A DNA stretch of 64,000 nucleotides from Streptomyces sp. HUAS ZL42. GTDB lineage: Bacteria > Actinomycetota > Actinomycetes > Streptomycetales > Streptomycetaceae. The translations under genes were made by a program, and so were the position numbers. Numbering within the stretch: position 1 is the first letter of the stretch; every line of letters begins with the position of its first letter. Where the stretch lies: contig NZ_CP160403.1 of NCBI RefSeq assembly GCF_040782645.1, forward strand, positions 4,437,001-4,501,000, in the 5' to 3' direction. A model generated the notes under the pieces. The model saw nothing but the letters and a program-made list of their open reading frames with translations. It was not told the DNA's origin and ran no database searches. This document shows positions 1-8,143 of this stretch, piece after piece.

Positions 1-386
1 GCGGCCTCGGGGCCGCCCTCGCGGCCCACGGACACGGCGACGGACTCGACCGGGCGCAGGCCGAGTTCGCGCAGGCGCAGCACGACTTCCTCGGCGCGCA
101 GATCGGAGCCGGGCTGGAGGCCGTGGTCGACGGTGACGCCGCCCGCGCGGATGCCGAGTTTGGGGGCCTCGAAGGCGAGGGCGGAGGCAAGGGCCATGGA
201 GTCGGCGCCGCCGGAGCACGCCACGAGCACGAGCGGCGACGGCGGGCGCTCGTGCGGGGTCTGCTCGGGGGTCGCGGAGATCCCGCGGATCGCGGAGATC
301 GCGGCGGGCTGGTGCTCGTTGAGGATGTCGTGGAGGACGCGGCGGACCGCCAGGCGTATCGCCGCGACCGCAGGATGGGGACCCAT
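1..386 (-). CDS. tilS: tRNA(Ile)-lysidine synthase, N-terminal part (cut by window edge)
   Basis: Partial gene; about 128 N-terminal codons are visible and the rest lies left of the window. The product would add lysine to C34 of the CAU-anticodon tRNA-Ile, an essential step in AUA decoding. The ATP-pyrophosphatase P-loop SGGADSMAL is visible near residues 58-66, followed by the [10 protein letters not shown] strand-loop typical of TilS/MesJ. The ATG at 386 is preceded by an AAGGGA ribosome site. The DUF2342 gene upstream on the same strand and dacB beyond it form a common actinobacterial neighbourhood. The assignment rests on the P-loop type plus context. Confidence 0.87.
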   Translation of the reverse strand, partial: MGPHPAVAAIRLAVRRVLHDILNEHQPAAISAIRGISATPEQTPHERPPSPLVLVACSGGADSMALASALAFEAPKLGIRAGGVTVDHGLQPGSDLRAEEVVLRLRELGLRPVESVAVSVGREGGPEA

Positions 387-579
387 GTCCGGTTCCCTTC
401 ATGAAGTTTTCGGGGGATGAGCCCGATCTCGGTCACTCAGAGTGTGTAGATGGTGACAGAAACGGGCCGTTCCCCGAGCATCGCACGCCTACCCATCGCT
501 CACGGTCCCTCGGACGGGTGATTGGCGGGGCGTCCGCCTGCCGTCGGCCGGATTCGTTTCACGCTGTCCGCTCCGTGGT

Positions 580-1704
580 TCACGTCTCGGACTTGCGGTG
601 CACCCGCGCGACCCAGTCCGCCGGTTTGGAGATCTCCGCCTTGGTCGGGAGGGTGTTCGGAGAGGTCCACACACGGTTGAAGCCGTCCATGCCGACCTGT
701 CCGACGACGGCCCGTACGAAGCGTTCTCCGTCGCGGTACTGCCTGAGCTTGGCGTCCAGACCCAGCAGCCTGCGCAGCGCCATGTCCAGCCGGGAGGCGC
801 CCTTGGCGCGCCGCTGCTGGAACTTCTCGCGGATCTCCGCGACGGTCGGCACGACCTCCGGGCCGACCCCGTCCATCACGAAGTCGGCGTGCCCTTCCAG
901 GAGGGACATCACGGCGGTGAGCCGTCCCAGGATCTCCCGCTGGGCGGGGGTCTGCACCAACTCGACCAGGGACCTGCCACCGTCGTCCTCCTCGCCCTCC
1001 GGACGACCCCCGGCCAGCGACTGGGCGGCCTCCCGGATGCGCTCGAGGACGGTCATGGGGTCGACGTCGGTCTCCCCCAGGAACGACTGGATTTCGCCCT
1101 CGATGTGGTCGCGCAGCCAGGGCACCGCCGAGAACTGCGTGCGGTGCGTCTCCTCGTGCAGGCACACCCACAGGCGGAAGTCGTGGGGCTGTACGTCGAG
1201 TTCGCGCTCCACGTGGACGATGTTCGGGGCGACGAGCAGCAGGCGGCCGCCGCCGTTCTCACCGGCCGGCAGTTCGCGGGTGGCCGGGGCGAAGGTCTCG
1301 TACTGGCCGAGGACCCGGGAGGCCAGGAAGGACAGCAGCATCCCCAGCTCCACGCCGGTGACCTTGCCGCCGACGGCGCCGAGGACCGCGCCACCGGGGG
1401 TGTTGCCGCGCCGCTCCTGCATCTTGTCGAGCAGCGGTTTGAGGATCTCCCGGAACCCGGCGACGTTCGCCCGGATCCAGCCCGGGCGGTCCACCACGAG
1501 GACCGGGGTGTCGTGGATGTCCTCGCTGCCCAAACGAGTGAAGCCCCCGACGTGTTCCTCCGAGGCCTTGGCATGCCGGCGCAGCTCCGCGACGACGGAC
1601 CGGGCCTCGTCGCGGCTCACCTCGGGGCCCGGCCGTACGAGCCGGGTCGCGGTCGCCACCGCGAGATTCCAGTCGACCATCTCCGCACCACCGATGCTCG
1701 TCAT
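580..1704 (-). CDS. DUF2342 zinc-dependent metalloprotease-like protein (coenzyme F420-associated family)
   Basis: 374 residues. A zincin-type motif HEETH lies at residues 183-187 inside LHEETHRTQF, and the rest fits the actinobacterial DUF2342 family, annotated as putative hydrolase or 'coenzyme F420 biosynthesis associated'. No signal peptide is obvious, so it is probably cytoplasmic. Function is unproven for the family; peptidase activity is inferred from HExxH-like geometry. It lies between tilS and dacB, all on the minus strand, with about 190 bp separating it from the tilS start. Confidence 0.85.
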   Translation of the reverse strand: MTSIGGAEMVDWNLAVATATRLVRPGPEVSRDEARSVVAELRRHAKASEEHVGGFTRLGSEDIHDTPVLVVDRPGWIRANVAGFREILKPLLDKMQERRGNTPGGAVLGAVGGKVTGVELGMLLSFLASRVLGQYETFAPATRELPAGENGGGRLLLVAPNIVHVERELDVQPHDFRLWVCLHEETHRTQFSAVPWLRDHIEGEIQSFLGETDVDPMTVLERIREAAQSLAGGRPEGEEDDGGRSLVELVQTPAQREILGRLTAVMSLLEGHADFVMDGVGPEVVPTVAEIREKFQQRRAKGASRLDMALRRLLGLDAKLRQYRDGERFVRAVVGQVGMDGFNRVWTSPNTLPTKAEISKPADWVARVHRKSET

Positions 1705-1803
1705 GCGTCAACCGTACGTGAGCACTGCCGCTTGGGGCAGGGCTGACCCGTTTGGCGTGGGTGAGGTGACGGGTGGGTCGGCGGGGCTGGGGCGGGTTTC
1801 CGC

Positions 1804-3408
1804 TCACCGGCACCCGCACGCCGCAAGCGCCGTGGCCGCCCTGTCCAGTGCGGTCTGCGCTGCCGTCGGGTCCGTCGTGTCCGACGTCAGGAAGGCGAAG
1901 GCCAGGAGTCGGCCGTCCTGGTCGACGACGGTGCCCGCGAGGGTGTTCACGCCGGTCAGGGTGCCCGTCTTCGCTCGTACGATGCCGGCCGCGCCGTCCG
2001 CGTAACGGCTGGTCAGCGTGCCGGTGAAGCCGGCCACCGGGAGCCCGGTGAGGACGGGGCGCAGTTCGGGGTGGGCGGTGTCGCCCGCCGTCGCCAGAAG
2101 GGCCGTCAGCAGGTTCGCCGTCAGTCTGTCGGCGCGGTTGAGGCCGCTGCCGTCCTTGAAAAGGGCGCCGGACAGCGGCAGTCCGAGCTTCTTCAGCTGG
2201 GCCCGGATCGCCTGGCCGCCGCCGTCGAAGTCGGCGCGGGCGCTCATGGCGGCGGCGGTCTGGCGGGCGAGGGCCTCGGCGATGTCGTTGTCGCTGTTGG
2301 TGAGCATGCGTTCGACCAGGTCCGACAGCGGGGGTGAGGAGACCGTCGCGAGGGTTTCCGCGCGGGCCGTCGCCTTCGACGGGCCCGGGGCCGTCGACTT
2401 GATGCCGTTGTCCCTGAGGAGGTCCGCGAATCTGCGGGCCGCGTGCGCCGCCGGGTCCGTCACGCGGAGGGCCGGGCCGCTGGTCGAGTTGTCGGTGCGG
2501 CCCTCGTCGACCATCAGGGCGCTGACGGGGGCGAGGTTGGGGTTGTGGCCGATGGGATGCAGTTCCGAGCCGGCGTACAGGGTGGTGTCGTACGACAGCG
2601 TCACCGAGCCGACGCCGCGCTTCTTCAGCGCGGTGGCCGTGTCCGCGGCCAGGGTGCGCAGGCTCGCCCAGCCGGCGGCGTCCTTGCGGGCGGTCAGTGT
2701 GGGGTCCCCGCCGCCGACCAGGACGAGCTCGTCGGTGTCGGGGTCCAGGGCGGCGCGAGTGGTGAGGCGGTGGTCGGGGCCCATCGCGGAGAGCGCGGCG
2801 ACGGCCGTGGCGATCTTCGTCGTCGAGGCGGGCGTCAGCGCCGCACCGGCGCCGAAGCCGTACAGACGCCTGCCGGTGGCCACGTCGACGACCGACGCGG
2901 TGTGGCGGGCGCCGAGCGCCTCGTCTCCCAGGAGTCCGTCCAGGATGTCGGTGAGGGCGGGGCCGTTCGGTGCCGACTTCACGGCGCTGGAGCCGCCGCC
3001 GAGGCCGGTCAGGACGGACGCGGCGCTGGGTGCGGGCAGGGGCGCGCTCGCCGCCGTATCGGACGTACCGGATTTACGACCGTGATCTGTGCCACCCGTG
3101 TGCCCCAGGGCGGCGGCCCGGTCCCGCTCGGCCGTACGCTGACCGGAGGAGTCCCAGGGACCGGCGGCGGTCACCACACCGGCGGCCAGCGCGAGCCCGG
3201 CCGTGGCGGCGCCCGCGGTGTACTGCCAGGTCTTGCCGGCCTTCGGCCTCGTGATCCGTGTGAGCTGCGGTTTCGCGGCCTGCGTGAGCCGCGCGACGCG
3301 CGGTCTCGCGGCGGCCACGGCCCGTGCGAGATGCGGTCGTACGGCGGTCGCGACCCGCACCACATGGGGTCTCGCTGCCCGCCAAGGCCTCAGCTCTGGC
3401 ACGAACAC
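1804..3408 (-). CDS. dacB: D-alanyl-D-alanine carboxypeptidase/endopeptidase (PBP4 family, S13)
   Basis: 534 residues, acting on peptidoglycan stem peptides outside the membrane. The three penicillin-binding signatures are visible: STTK at 195-198, SDN at 372-374 and KTG at 480-482. A hydrophobic segment near residues 63-82 should be a signal anchor. The roughly 60 residues before it are an unusual Ala/Arg/Val-rich repetitive tract (RPHLARAV, RPRVARLT, KPQLTRIT), so the cytoplasmic N-terminus is long and basic. The start is GTG at 3408 with AAAGGGG upstream. It is divergent from ppa. Confidence 0.92.
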   Translation of the reverse strand: MFVPELRPWRAARPHVVRVATAVRPHLARAVAAARPRVARLTQAAKPQLTRITRPKAGKTWQYTAGAATAGLALAAGVVTAAGPWDSSGQRTAERDRAAALGHTGGTDHGRKSGTSDTAASAPLPAPSAASVLTGLGGGSSAVKSAPNGPALTDILDGLLGDEALGARHTASVVDVATGRRLYGFGAGAALTPASTTKIATAVAALSAMGPDHRLTTRAALDPDTDELVLVGGGDPTLTARKDAAGWASLRTLAADTATALKKRGVGSVTLSYDTTLYAGSELHPIGHNPNLAPVSALMVDEGRTDNSTSGPALRVTDPAAHAARRFADLLRDNGIKSTAPGPSKATARAETLATVSSPPLSDLVERMLTNSDNDIAEALARQTAAAMSARADFDGGGQAIRAQLKKLGLPLSGALFKDGSGLNRADRLTANLLTALLATAGDTAHPELRPVLTGLPVAGFTGTLTSRYADGAAGIVRAKTGTLTGVNTLAGTVVDQDGRLLAFAFLTSDTTDPTAAQTALDRAATALAACGCR

Positions 3409-3487
3409 CAGCCCCTTTCGCGATCACACACCTGCGTGAGGGACACTTAACCACCAGAACTATGTGCTGATCATGGAGGAGCCACCG

Positions 3488-3979
3488 GTGGAGTTCGACG
3501 TCACGATCGAGATCCCGAAGGGTTCGCGGAACAAGTACGAGGTGGACCACGAGACCGGTCGGATCCGCCTGGACCGTCGACTCTTCACCTCGACCGCCTA
3601 CCCGACCGACTACGGCTTCGTCGAGAACACCCTCGGCGAGGACGGCGACCCGCTGGACGCGCTGGTCATCCTCGACGAGCCGACGTTCCCCGGCTGCCTG
3701 ATCAAGTGCCGCGCCATCGGCATGTTCCGGATGACGGACGAGGCCGGCGGCGACGACAAGCTGCTGTGCGTGCCGGCGACGGACCCGCGTGTGGAGCACC
3801 TGCGTGACATCCACCACGTGTCCGAGTTCGACCGCCTGGAGATCCAGCACTTCTTCGAGGTGTACAAGGACCTGGAGCCCGGCAAGTCCGTCGAGGGTGC
3901 CGACTGGGTGGGCCGCACCGAGGCCGAGGCCGAGATCGAGCGGTCGTACAAGCGCTTCAAGGACCAGGGCGGCCACTGA
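3488..3979 (+). CDS. ppa: Inorganic pyrophosphatase (soluble, family I)
   Basis: Hydrolyses pyrophosphate to phosphate, pulling polymerisation reactions forward; cytosolic. The metal-binding signature [10 protein letters not shown] is present, and the 163-residue length is usual for Streptomyces. I chose GTG at 3488 because it gives the family-typical N-terminus ([12 protein letters not shown]) and has a strong GGAGGA site 7-8 bases upstream. An in-frame GTG at 3464 would add eight atypical residues. A strong terminator hairpin follows. Confidence 0.96.
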   Translation: MEFDVTIEIPKGSRNKYEVDHETGRIRLDRRLFTSTAYPTDYGFVENTLGEDGDPLDALVILDEPTFPGCLIKCRAIGMFRMTDEAGGDDKLLCVPATDPRVEHLRDIHHVSEFDRLEIQHFFEVYKDLEPGKSVEGADWVGRTEAEAEIERSYKRFKDQGGH

Positions 3980-3990
3980 GCTCCCGCTGT

Positions 3991-4030
3991 GCCGAACGGG
4001 CCGTACGCGCACGCGTGCGGCCCGTTCGGC
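3991..4030 (+). terminator. Terminator hairpin after ppa
   Basis: Perfect 13-bp stem (GCCGAACGGGCCG paired with CGGCCCGTTCGGC) with a GC-rich loop, beginning 12 bases after the ppa stop. There is no T-run, as is usual in Streptomyces. It separates ppa from the exporter gene downstream. Confidence 0.75.
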
Positions 4031-4083
4031 ATGTGTGCGCATACTGAGGCTGCCGAGCGTGTCGTACAGGGAGCGTTTCTCAA

Positions 4084-5751
4084 GTGACGGAGGCGGAGGA
4101 CCGCAAGCCGCGGTCGGACGAGGCCAGGGGCACGTTCGAGTCCGAGATCACCTCGGAGTTCGCCGTTCCCGAAGGGCTCGCCGTCCCCCGGGGCGGCGGT
4201 GAGTCCGAGACCACGTCGGAGTTCGCCGTCCCGGAGGGGCTGGCCGTGCCCCAGCAGGCGTCCGCGGAGGCCGAGGGGTCGGCGTTCAGTCCGCCGCGCA
4301 CCTACCGGGCCAAGGACGCCCCGCCCGCGTTCACGCCGCCGACCGGCATCCCGGCGGTCAGCCTGGCCAAGGACGTGCCCTGGCAGGACCGGATGCGCAC
4401 GATGCTGCGCATGCCGGTGGCCGAGCGGCCGGCGCCGGAGCCGGTGCAGAAGGCCGAGGAGGGCGGACCCGCCGTCCCGCGTGTGCTCGACCTGACGTTG
4501 CGTATCGGCGAGTTGCTGCTGGCGGGCGGTGAGGGCGCCGAGGACGTCGAGGCGGCGATGTTCGCGGTCTGCCGGTCCTACGGCCTCGACCGCTGCGAGC
4601 CGAACGTCACCTTCACCCTGCTGTCGATCTCCTACCAGCCGTCCCTGGTGGACGACCCGGTGTCCGCGGCGCGGACCGTGCGGCGCCGCGGCACCGACTA
4701 CACGCGCCTCGCGGCCGTCTTCCGGCTCGTCGACGACCTCAGCGACCCGGAGACCCACATCTCCCTGGAGGAGGCCTACCGGCGGCTCGCGGAGATCCGC
4801 CGCAACCGGCACCCGTACCCCACCTGGGTGCTGACCTCCGCCAGCGGGCTGCTCGCGGGCGCGGCCTCCGTGCTCGTCGGCGGTGATCTCATCGTGTTCG
4901 TGGCGGCGGCGCTCGGCGCGATGCTCGGCGACCGGCTGGCCTGGCTGTGCGCGGGGCGCGGGCTGCCGGAGTTCTACCAGTTCACGGCGGCCGCGATGCC
5001 GCCCGCGGCGATGGGTGTCGCGCTGACGCTGGCCCATGTCGACGTGAAGGCGTCAGCGGTCATCACCGGTGGGCTGTTCGCGCTGCTGCCCGGTCGGGCG
5101 CTGGTGGCGGGCGTGCAGGACGGGCTGACCGGCTTCTACATCACCGCGGCCGCCCGCCTGCTGGAGGTCATGTACTTCTTCGTGGGCATCGTCGTCGGGG
5201 TGCTGCTGATCCTCTATCTCGGCGTGAAGCTCGGCGCCCACCTCAACCCCGACGCCGCCCTCGGCATCGCCGAGCGGCCGCTGTGGCAGATCGGCGCGTC
5301 GATGCTGCTGTCGCTGACCTTCGCGGTGCTGTTGCAGCAGGAACGGTCCACGGTGCTGGCGGTGACGCTGAACGGGGGTGTCGCCTGGGCGGTGTACGGC
5401 GCGATGCACTACGCCGGGGACATCTCGCCGGTCGCGTCCACTGCCGTGGCGGCGGGCCTGGTGGGGCTGTTCGGGCAGTTGCTGTCGCGGTACCGGTTCG
5501 CGTCGGCGTTGCCGTACACGACGGCGGCGATCGGCCCACTGTTGCCGGGGTCCGCCGTGTACTTCGGGCTGTTGTCGATCGCGCAGAACGATGTCGACGA
5601 GGGGCTGGTGTCGTTGACGAAGGCCGCGGCGCTGTCGATGGCCATCGCCATCGGGGTGAACCTGGGATCGGAGATCTCGCGGCTGTTCTTGAGGATCCCG
5701 GGGGCGAGCGCGGCGGGGCGCAGGGCGGCGAAGCGGACGCGGGGGTTCTGA
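4084..5751 (+). CDS. Threonine/serine exporter ThrE family protein
   Basis: 555 residues. After a hydrophilic N-terminus of about 130 residues comes the ThrE N-domain (DLTLRIGELLLAGGEGAEDVEAAM..., residues about 137-270), then about ten membrane segments in two blocks (about 265-400 and 410-540). By family it exports small hydrophilic amino acids (Thr/Ser) using the proton gradient. The start is GTG at 4084 with GGGAG upstream. The N-terminus contains a near-exact duplication of a 16-residue unit (SE-I/T-TSEFAVPEGLAVP) at residues 20-35 and 41-56. Confidence 0.88.
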   Translation: MTEAEDRKPRSDEARGTFESEITSEFAVPEGLAVPRGGGESETTSEFAVPEGLAVPQQASAEAEGSAFSPPRTYRAKDAPPAFTPPTGIPAVSLAKDVPWQDRMRTMLRMPVAERPAPEPVQKAEEGGPAVPRVLDLTLRIGELLLAGGEGAEDVEAAMFAVCRSYGLDRCEPNVTFTLLSISYQPSLVDDPVSAARTVRRRGTDYTRLAAVFRLVDDLSDPETHISLEEAYRRLAEIRRNRHPYPTWVLTSASGLLAGAASVLVGGDLIVFVAAALGAMLGDRLAWLCAGRGLPEFYQFTAAAMPPAAMGVALTLAHVDVKASAVITGGLFALLPGRALVAGVQDGLTGFYITAAARLLEVMYFFVGIVVGVLLILYLGVKLGAHLNPDAALGIAERPLWQIGASMLLSLTFAVLLQQERSTVLAVTLNGGVAWAVYGAMHYAGDISPVASTAVAAGLVGLFGQLLSRYRFASALPYTTAAIGPLLPGSAVYFGLLSIAQNDVDEGLVSLTKAAALSMAIAIGVNLGSEISRLFLRIPGASAAGRRAAKRTRGF

Positions 5752-5873
5752 GCGCCGGGCGCCCACGAGCTCGGGGCATTCTGTCCGACGGCGACTGCCG
5801 GCTGTCCGTGGCTTGTCGCGCCCACGCGGCGGAGCCGCAGATCGGCACGGCCCCGCGCCCCCTTGGGGCGCTT

Positions 5874-6746
5874 CTAATACCCCTCGTTGTACGGGTACTG
5901 CTGCTGCCCCTGCTGGTAGCCGCCCTGCTGTGCGCCGTACGGCTGTTGCGCGTAGCCCTGGTTCTGGGGGTGCTGCCGGCCGTAGTACTGCTGGTCGTAT
6001 TGGCCGTTGTTCTGGCCCTGACCGTAGTGCTGCTGGTCCTGGTCGGTCGGCGGGATGCGGCGGAGCTGGGTCGTCGCGTCGTCCATCGCCGGGGGCTGCT
6101 GGGCCGGGGCCTCGGGGCCAGTGGTGCCGCGCTGTTCCTTGCGGGCCTTCAGGACCTCGATGATCACCGGGATGACCGAGATGAGGACGATGAGCACGAG
6201 GATGGCCTCGATGTTGTTCCTGATGAGGCCGATCTGGCCGAGGAAGTAGCCCGCGACGGTGACGCCGGTGCCCCACAGGATGCCGCCGACCACGTTGTAC
6301 ATGATGAACGTGCGGTACTTCATACGGCCGGCGCCGGCGATGATCGGGGCGAAGGTGCGCACGATCGGCACGAAGCGGGCGAGGACGATGGCCTTCGGGC
6401 CGTACTTCTCGACGAACTCGTGGGCCTTCTCCAGGTTCTCCTGCTTGAAGATCTTGGAGTTGGGGCGGTTGAAGAGCTTCGGTCCGAAGAACTTGCCGAT
6501 CAGGAAGCCCACTTGGTCACCGAGCACCGCGGCGACCACGATGAGGGTGCACACGAGCCACAGCGGCTGGTGGATCCACTTGCCGTCGGCGACCAGCAGG
6601 CCCGCCGTGAACAGCAGGGAGTCGCCGGGCAGGAACGCGAACAGGCCCGACTCGGCGAAGACGATGACCAGGATGCCGATCAGGCCGAAGGTCGAGATCA
6701 GATAGTCCGGGGTGATCCACTCGGGGCCGAGGGCGATGTTGGTCAC
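5874..6746 (-). CDS. DedA family membrane protein with Gln/Tyr-rich tail
   Basis: 290 residues. The first about 205 residues form a DedA/VTT membrane domain with the conserved ESGLFAFLPGDSLLF, ARFVPIVRTFAPIIAG and GGILWGTGV motifs; DedA proteins act in lipid scrambling and membrane homeostasis. The last about 75 residues are a low-complexity hydrophilic tail rich in Q, Y, G and N (QQHYGQGQNNGQYDQQYYG and similar). The start is GTG at 6746 with AGGAG about 10 bases upstream. It is convergent with the exporter gene. Confidence 0.9.
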   Translation of the reverse strand: MTNIALGPEWITPDYLISTFGLIGILVIVFAESGLFAFLPGDSLLFTAGLLVADGKWIHQPLWLVCTLIVVAAVLGDQVGFLIGKFFGPKLFNRPNSKIFKQENLEKAHEFVEKYGPKAIVLARFVPIVRTFAPIIAGAGRMKYRTFIMYNVVGGILWGTGVTVAGYFLGQIGLIRNNIEAILVLIVLISVIPVIIEVLKARKEQRGTTGPEAPAQQPPAMDDATTQLRRIPPTDQDQQHYGQGQNNGQYDQQYYGRQHPQNQGYAQQPYGAQQGGYQQGQQQYPYNEGY

Positions 6747-6885
6747 GGGTTCCGGGCTCCTGACGGTGAAGGCGGTGCGGCGTCCTGCTACGGCCGGACA
6801 AAGTTATCAACGCAATGTGTCCGCCCCAGGTTCCACGGGTGTCTCCAGGATGCACTGTGTGCCGACTGGGACAAAGCTGTGAGCC

Positions 6886-7251
6886 ATGGGCATTGACGAC
6901 TACGGCGGCGGCCAGGGCCCTAAGCCCGATGTGCTCGTCGTCACCACGAACGACGTACCCGGTTACCGCGTCCAGGAAGTTCTCGGCGAGGTCTTCGGAC
7001 TGACCGTGCGGTCCAGGCACCTGGGCAGCCAGATCGGCGCCGGCCTGAAGTCGATGATCGGCGGTGAGCTCAAGGGGCTCACCAAGACCCTGGTGCAGAC
7101 CCGCAACCAGGCCATGGAGCGGCTCGTCGAGCAGGCACGCGCGCGTGGCGCGAACGCCGTGCTGATGTTCCGCTTCGACGTCACGGAGGCGGCGGACGTG
7201 GGCACGGAGGTGTGCGCGTACGGGACGGCGGTGGTCGTGGCCCGGGAGTGA
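6886..7251 (+). CDS. YbjQ/UPF0145 family protein
   Basis: 121 residues, a small cytosolic protein of the heavy-metal-binding-like YbjQ family (UPF0145). Typical motifs are VTTNDVPGYRVQEVLGEVFGLTVRS and ARARGANAVLMFRFD. The biochemical role is not established. It is transcribed divergently from dedA and ends in a bidirectional hairpin shared with tipA. Confidence 0.88.
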   Translation: MGIDDYGGGQGPKPDVLVVTTNDVPGYRVQEVLGEVFGLTVRSRHLGSQIGAGLKSMIGGELKGLTKTLVQTRNQAMERLVEQARARGANAVLMFRFDVTEAADVGTEVCAYGTAVVVARE

Positions 7252-7266
7252 GCCCCCGGGCCACGA
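7235..7266. terminator. Bidirectional terminator between ybjQ-family gene and tipA
   Basis: Perfect 12-bp inverted repeat TCGTGGCCCGGG / CCCGGGCCACGA, overlapping the stop codon of the plus-strand gene and ending 4 bases before the end of tipA. It is placed to stop both convergent transcripts. Confidence 0.7.
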
Positions 7267-7269
7267 CGA

Positions 7270-8031
7270 TCACGTCGTCCGCCGGGCCGCGTTCGCCGCG
7301 ACGGCCTCCTTGAGGTGCTCGGCGAGACCCGGTCGCATGGAGTCGTGGAAGGCCTTGAAGCGCTCGTCGGAGACGTACATCCCGGCGAGGCCCTGGTGCA
7401 TCTCGTAGGTGCATGCGTAGAACCACCGGGTGATGTGCTGCCGGTGTTCCTCGGCCAGGTCCATGGCCCGCTCGCCGGTCGGCGGCTCGCCGGCCGCCAT
7501 CAGGGCGTCGTAGCGCTCGCCCCAGGAGGCCACCTCGGCCTGCATGCGCTTCCAGTCGTCCTTGGTGTAGCGGGCCGCGCGGCGCTGGGACTCGGCGTAC
7601 GCCTCAGTGCCGCCCCAGCGCTGCTCGGCCTCCTCGGCGTACTGCTCGGGGTCCTTGTCGCCGAAGACCTCGAACTTCTCTTCGGGCGTGAGGTTGATGC
7701 CCATCTTGCGTGCCTCCATGGCGTGCTCCACGGCCGCGGCCATGTTCTGCAGCTTCTCGATCCGGGCGGTCAGCAGTTCGTGCCGGCGGCGCAGGTGTGC
7801 GCGCGGGTCCGCATCCGGGTCGTCGAGCAGGGCGGCGACCTCGTCGAGCGGGAAGCCGAGCTCCCGGTAGAACAGGATCTGCTGCAGCCGGTCGAGGTCG
7901 GCGTCGCTGTAACGCCGGTGCCCCGCGTGGCTGCGCTCGCTCGGAGCGAGCAGGCCGATGTCGTCGTAGTGGTGCAGGGTGCGCACCGTGACTCCGGCGA
8001 AGCCTGCGACCTGTCCCACGGAGTAGCTCAC
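7270..8031 (-). CDS. tipA: MerR-family thiopeptide-responsive regulator TipA
   Basis: 253 residues from the GTG at 8031 (GGGAG upstream), the length I recall for TipAL of S. lividans. Residues 1-75 are the MerR winged helix (VSYSVGQVAGFAGVTVRTLHHYDD), followed by a coiled coil and the TipAS drug-binding domain. Met110 (codon at 7704) has its own GGAGG site 8 bases upstream, so the short form TipAS can be translated internally. Cys207 is kept, but position 214, the thiopeptide-linking Cys in S. lividans as I recall, is Gly here. The promoter at 8062-8092 is the classic MerR type and is probably autoregulated. Confidence 0.95.
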   Translation of the reverse strand: MSYSVGQVAGFAGVTVRTLHHYDDIGLLAPSERSHAGHRRYSDADLDRLQQILFYRELGFPLDEVAALLDDPDADPRAHLRRRHELLTARIEKLQNMAAAVEHAMEARKMGINLTPEEKFEVFGDKDPEQYAEEAEQRWGGTEAYAESQRRAARYTKDDWKRMQAEVASWGERYDALMAAGEPPTGERAMDLAEEHRQHITRWFYACTYEMHQGLAGMYVSDERFKAFHDSMRPGLAEHLKEAVAANAARRTT

Positions 8032-8061
8032 TTCGTCCGCTCCCTTCTCGGTACGTCGTCC

Positions 8062-8092
8062 ACGCTGCGCCCTCACGCCACGTGAGGTGCAA
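8062..8092 (-). promoter_or_regulatory. tipA promoter with MerR-type 19-bp spacer and operator
   Basis: On the minus strand, -35 TTGCAC and -10 CAGCGT are separated by 19 bp. The spacer holds the inverted repeat CCTCAC/GTGAGG (with the last base of the -35). The long spacer is the hallmark of promoters remodelled by MerR activators, and the sequence closely resembles the ptipA promoter used in Streptomyces vectors (from memory). The tipA GTG lies about 30 bases downstream. Confidence 0.85.
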
Positions 8093-8143
8093 GCCCCTTC
8101 CGCTCGAGATGTTCCAAGCGTTTTGCCCGCTTATGGTGAGGCC

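Noticed and set aside
401..2005. Long plus-strand frame of about 530 codons opposite the DUF2342 and dacB genes
   Set aside because: Composition is Arg/Ser/Pro-rich shadow sequence; the minus strand carries recognisable protein families in the same place.
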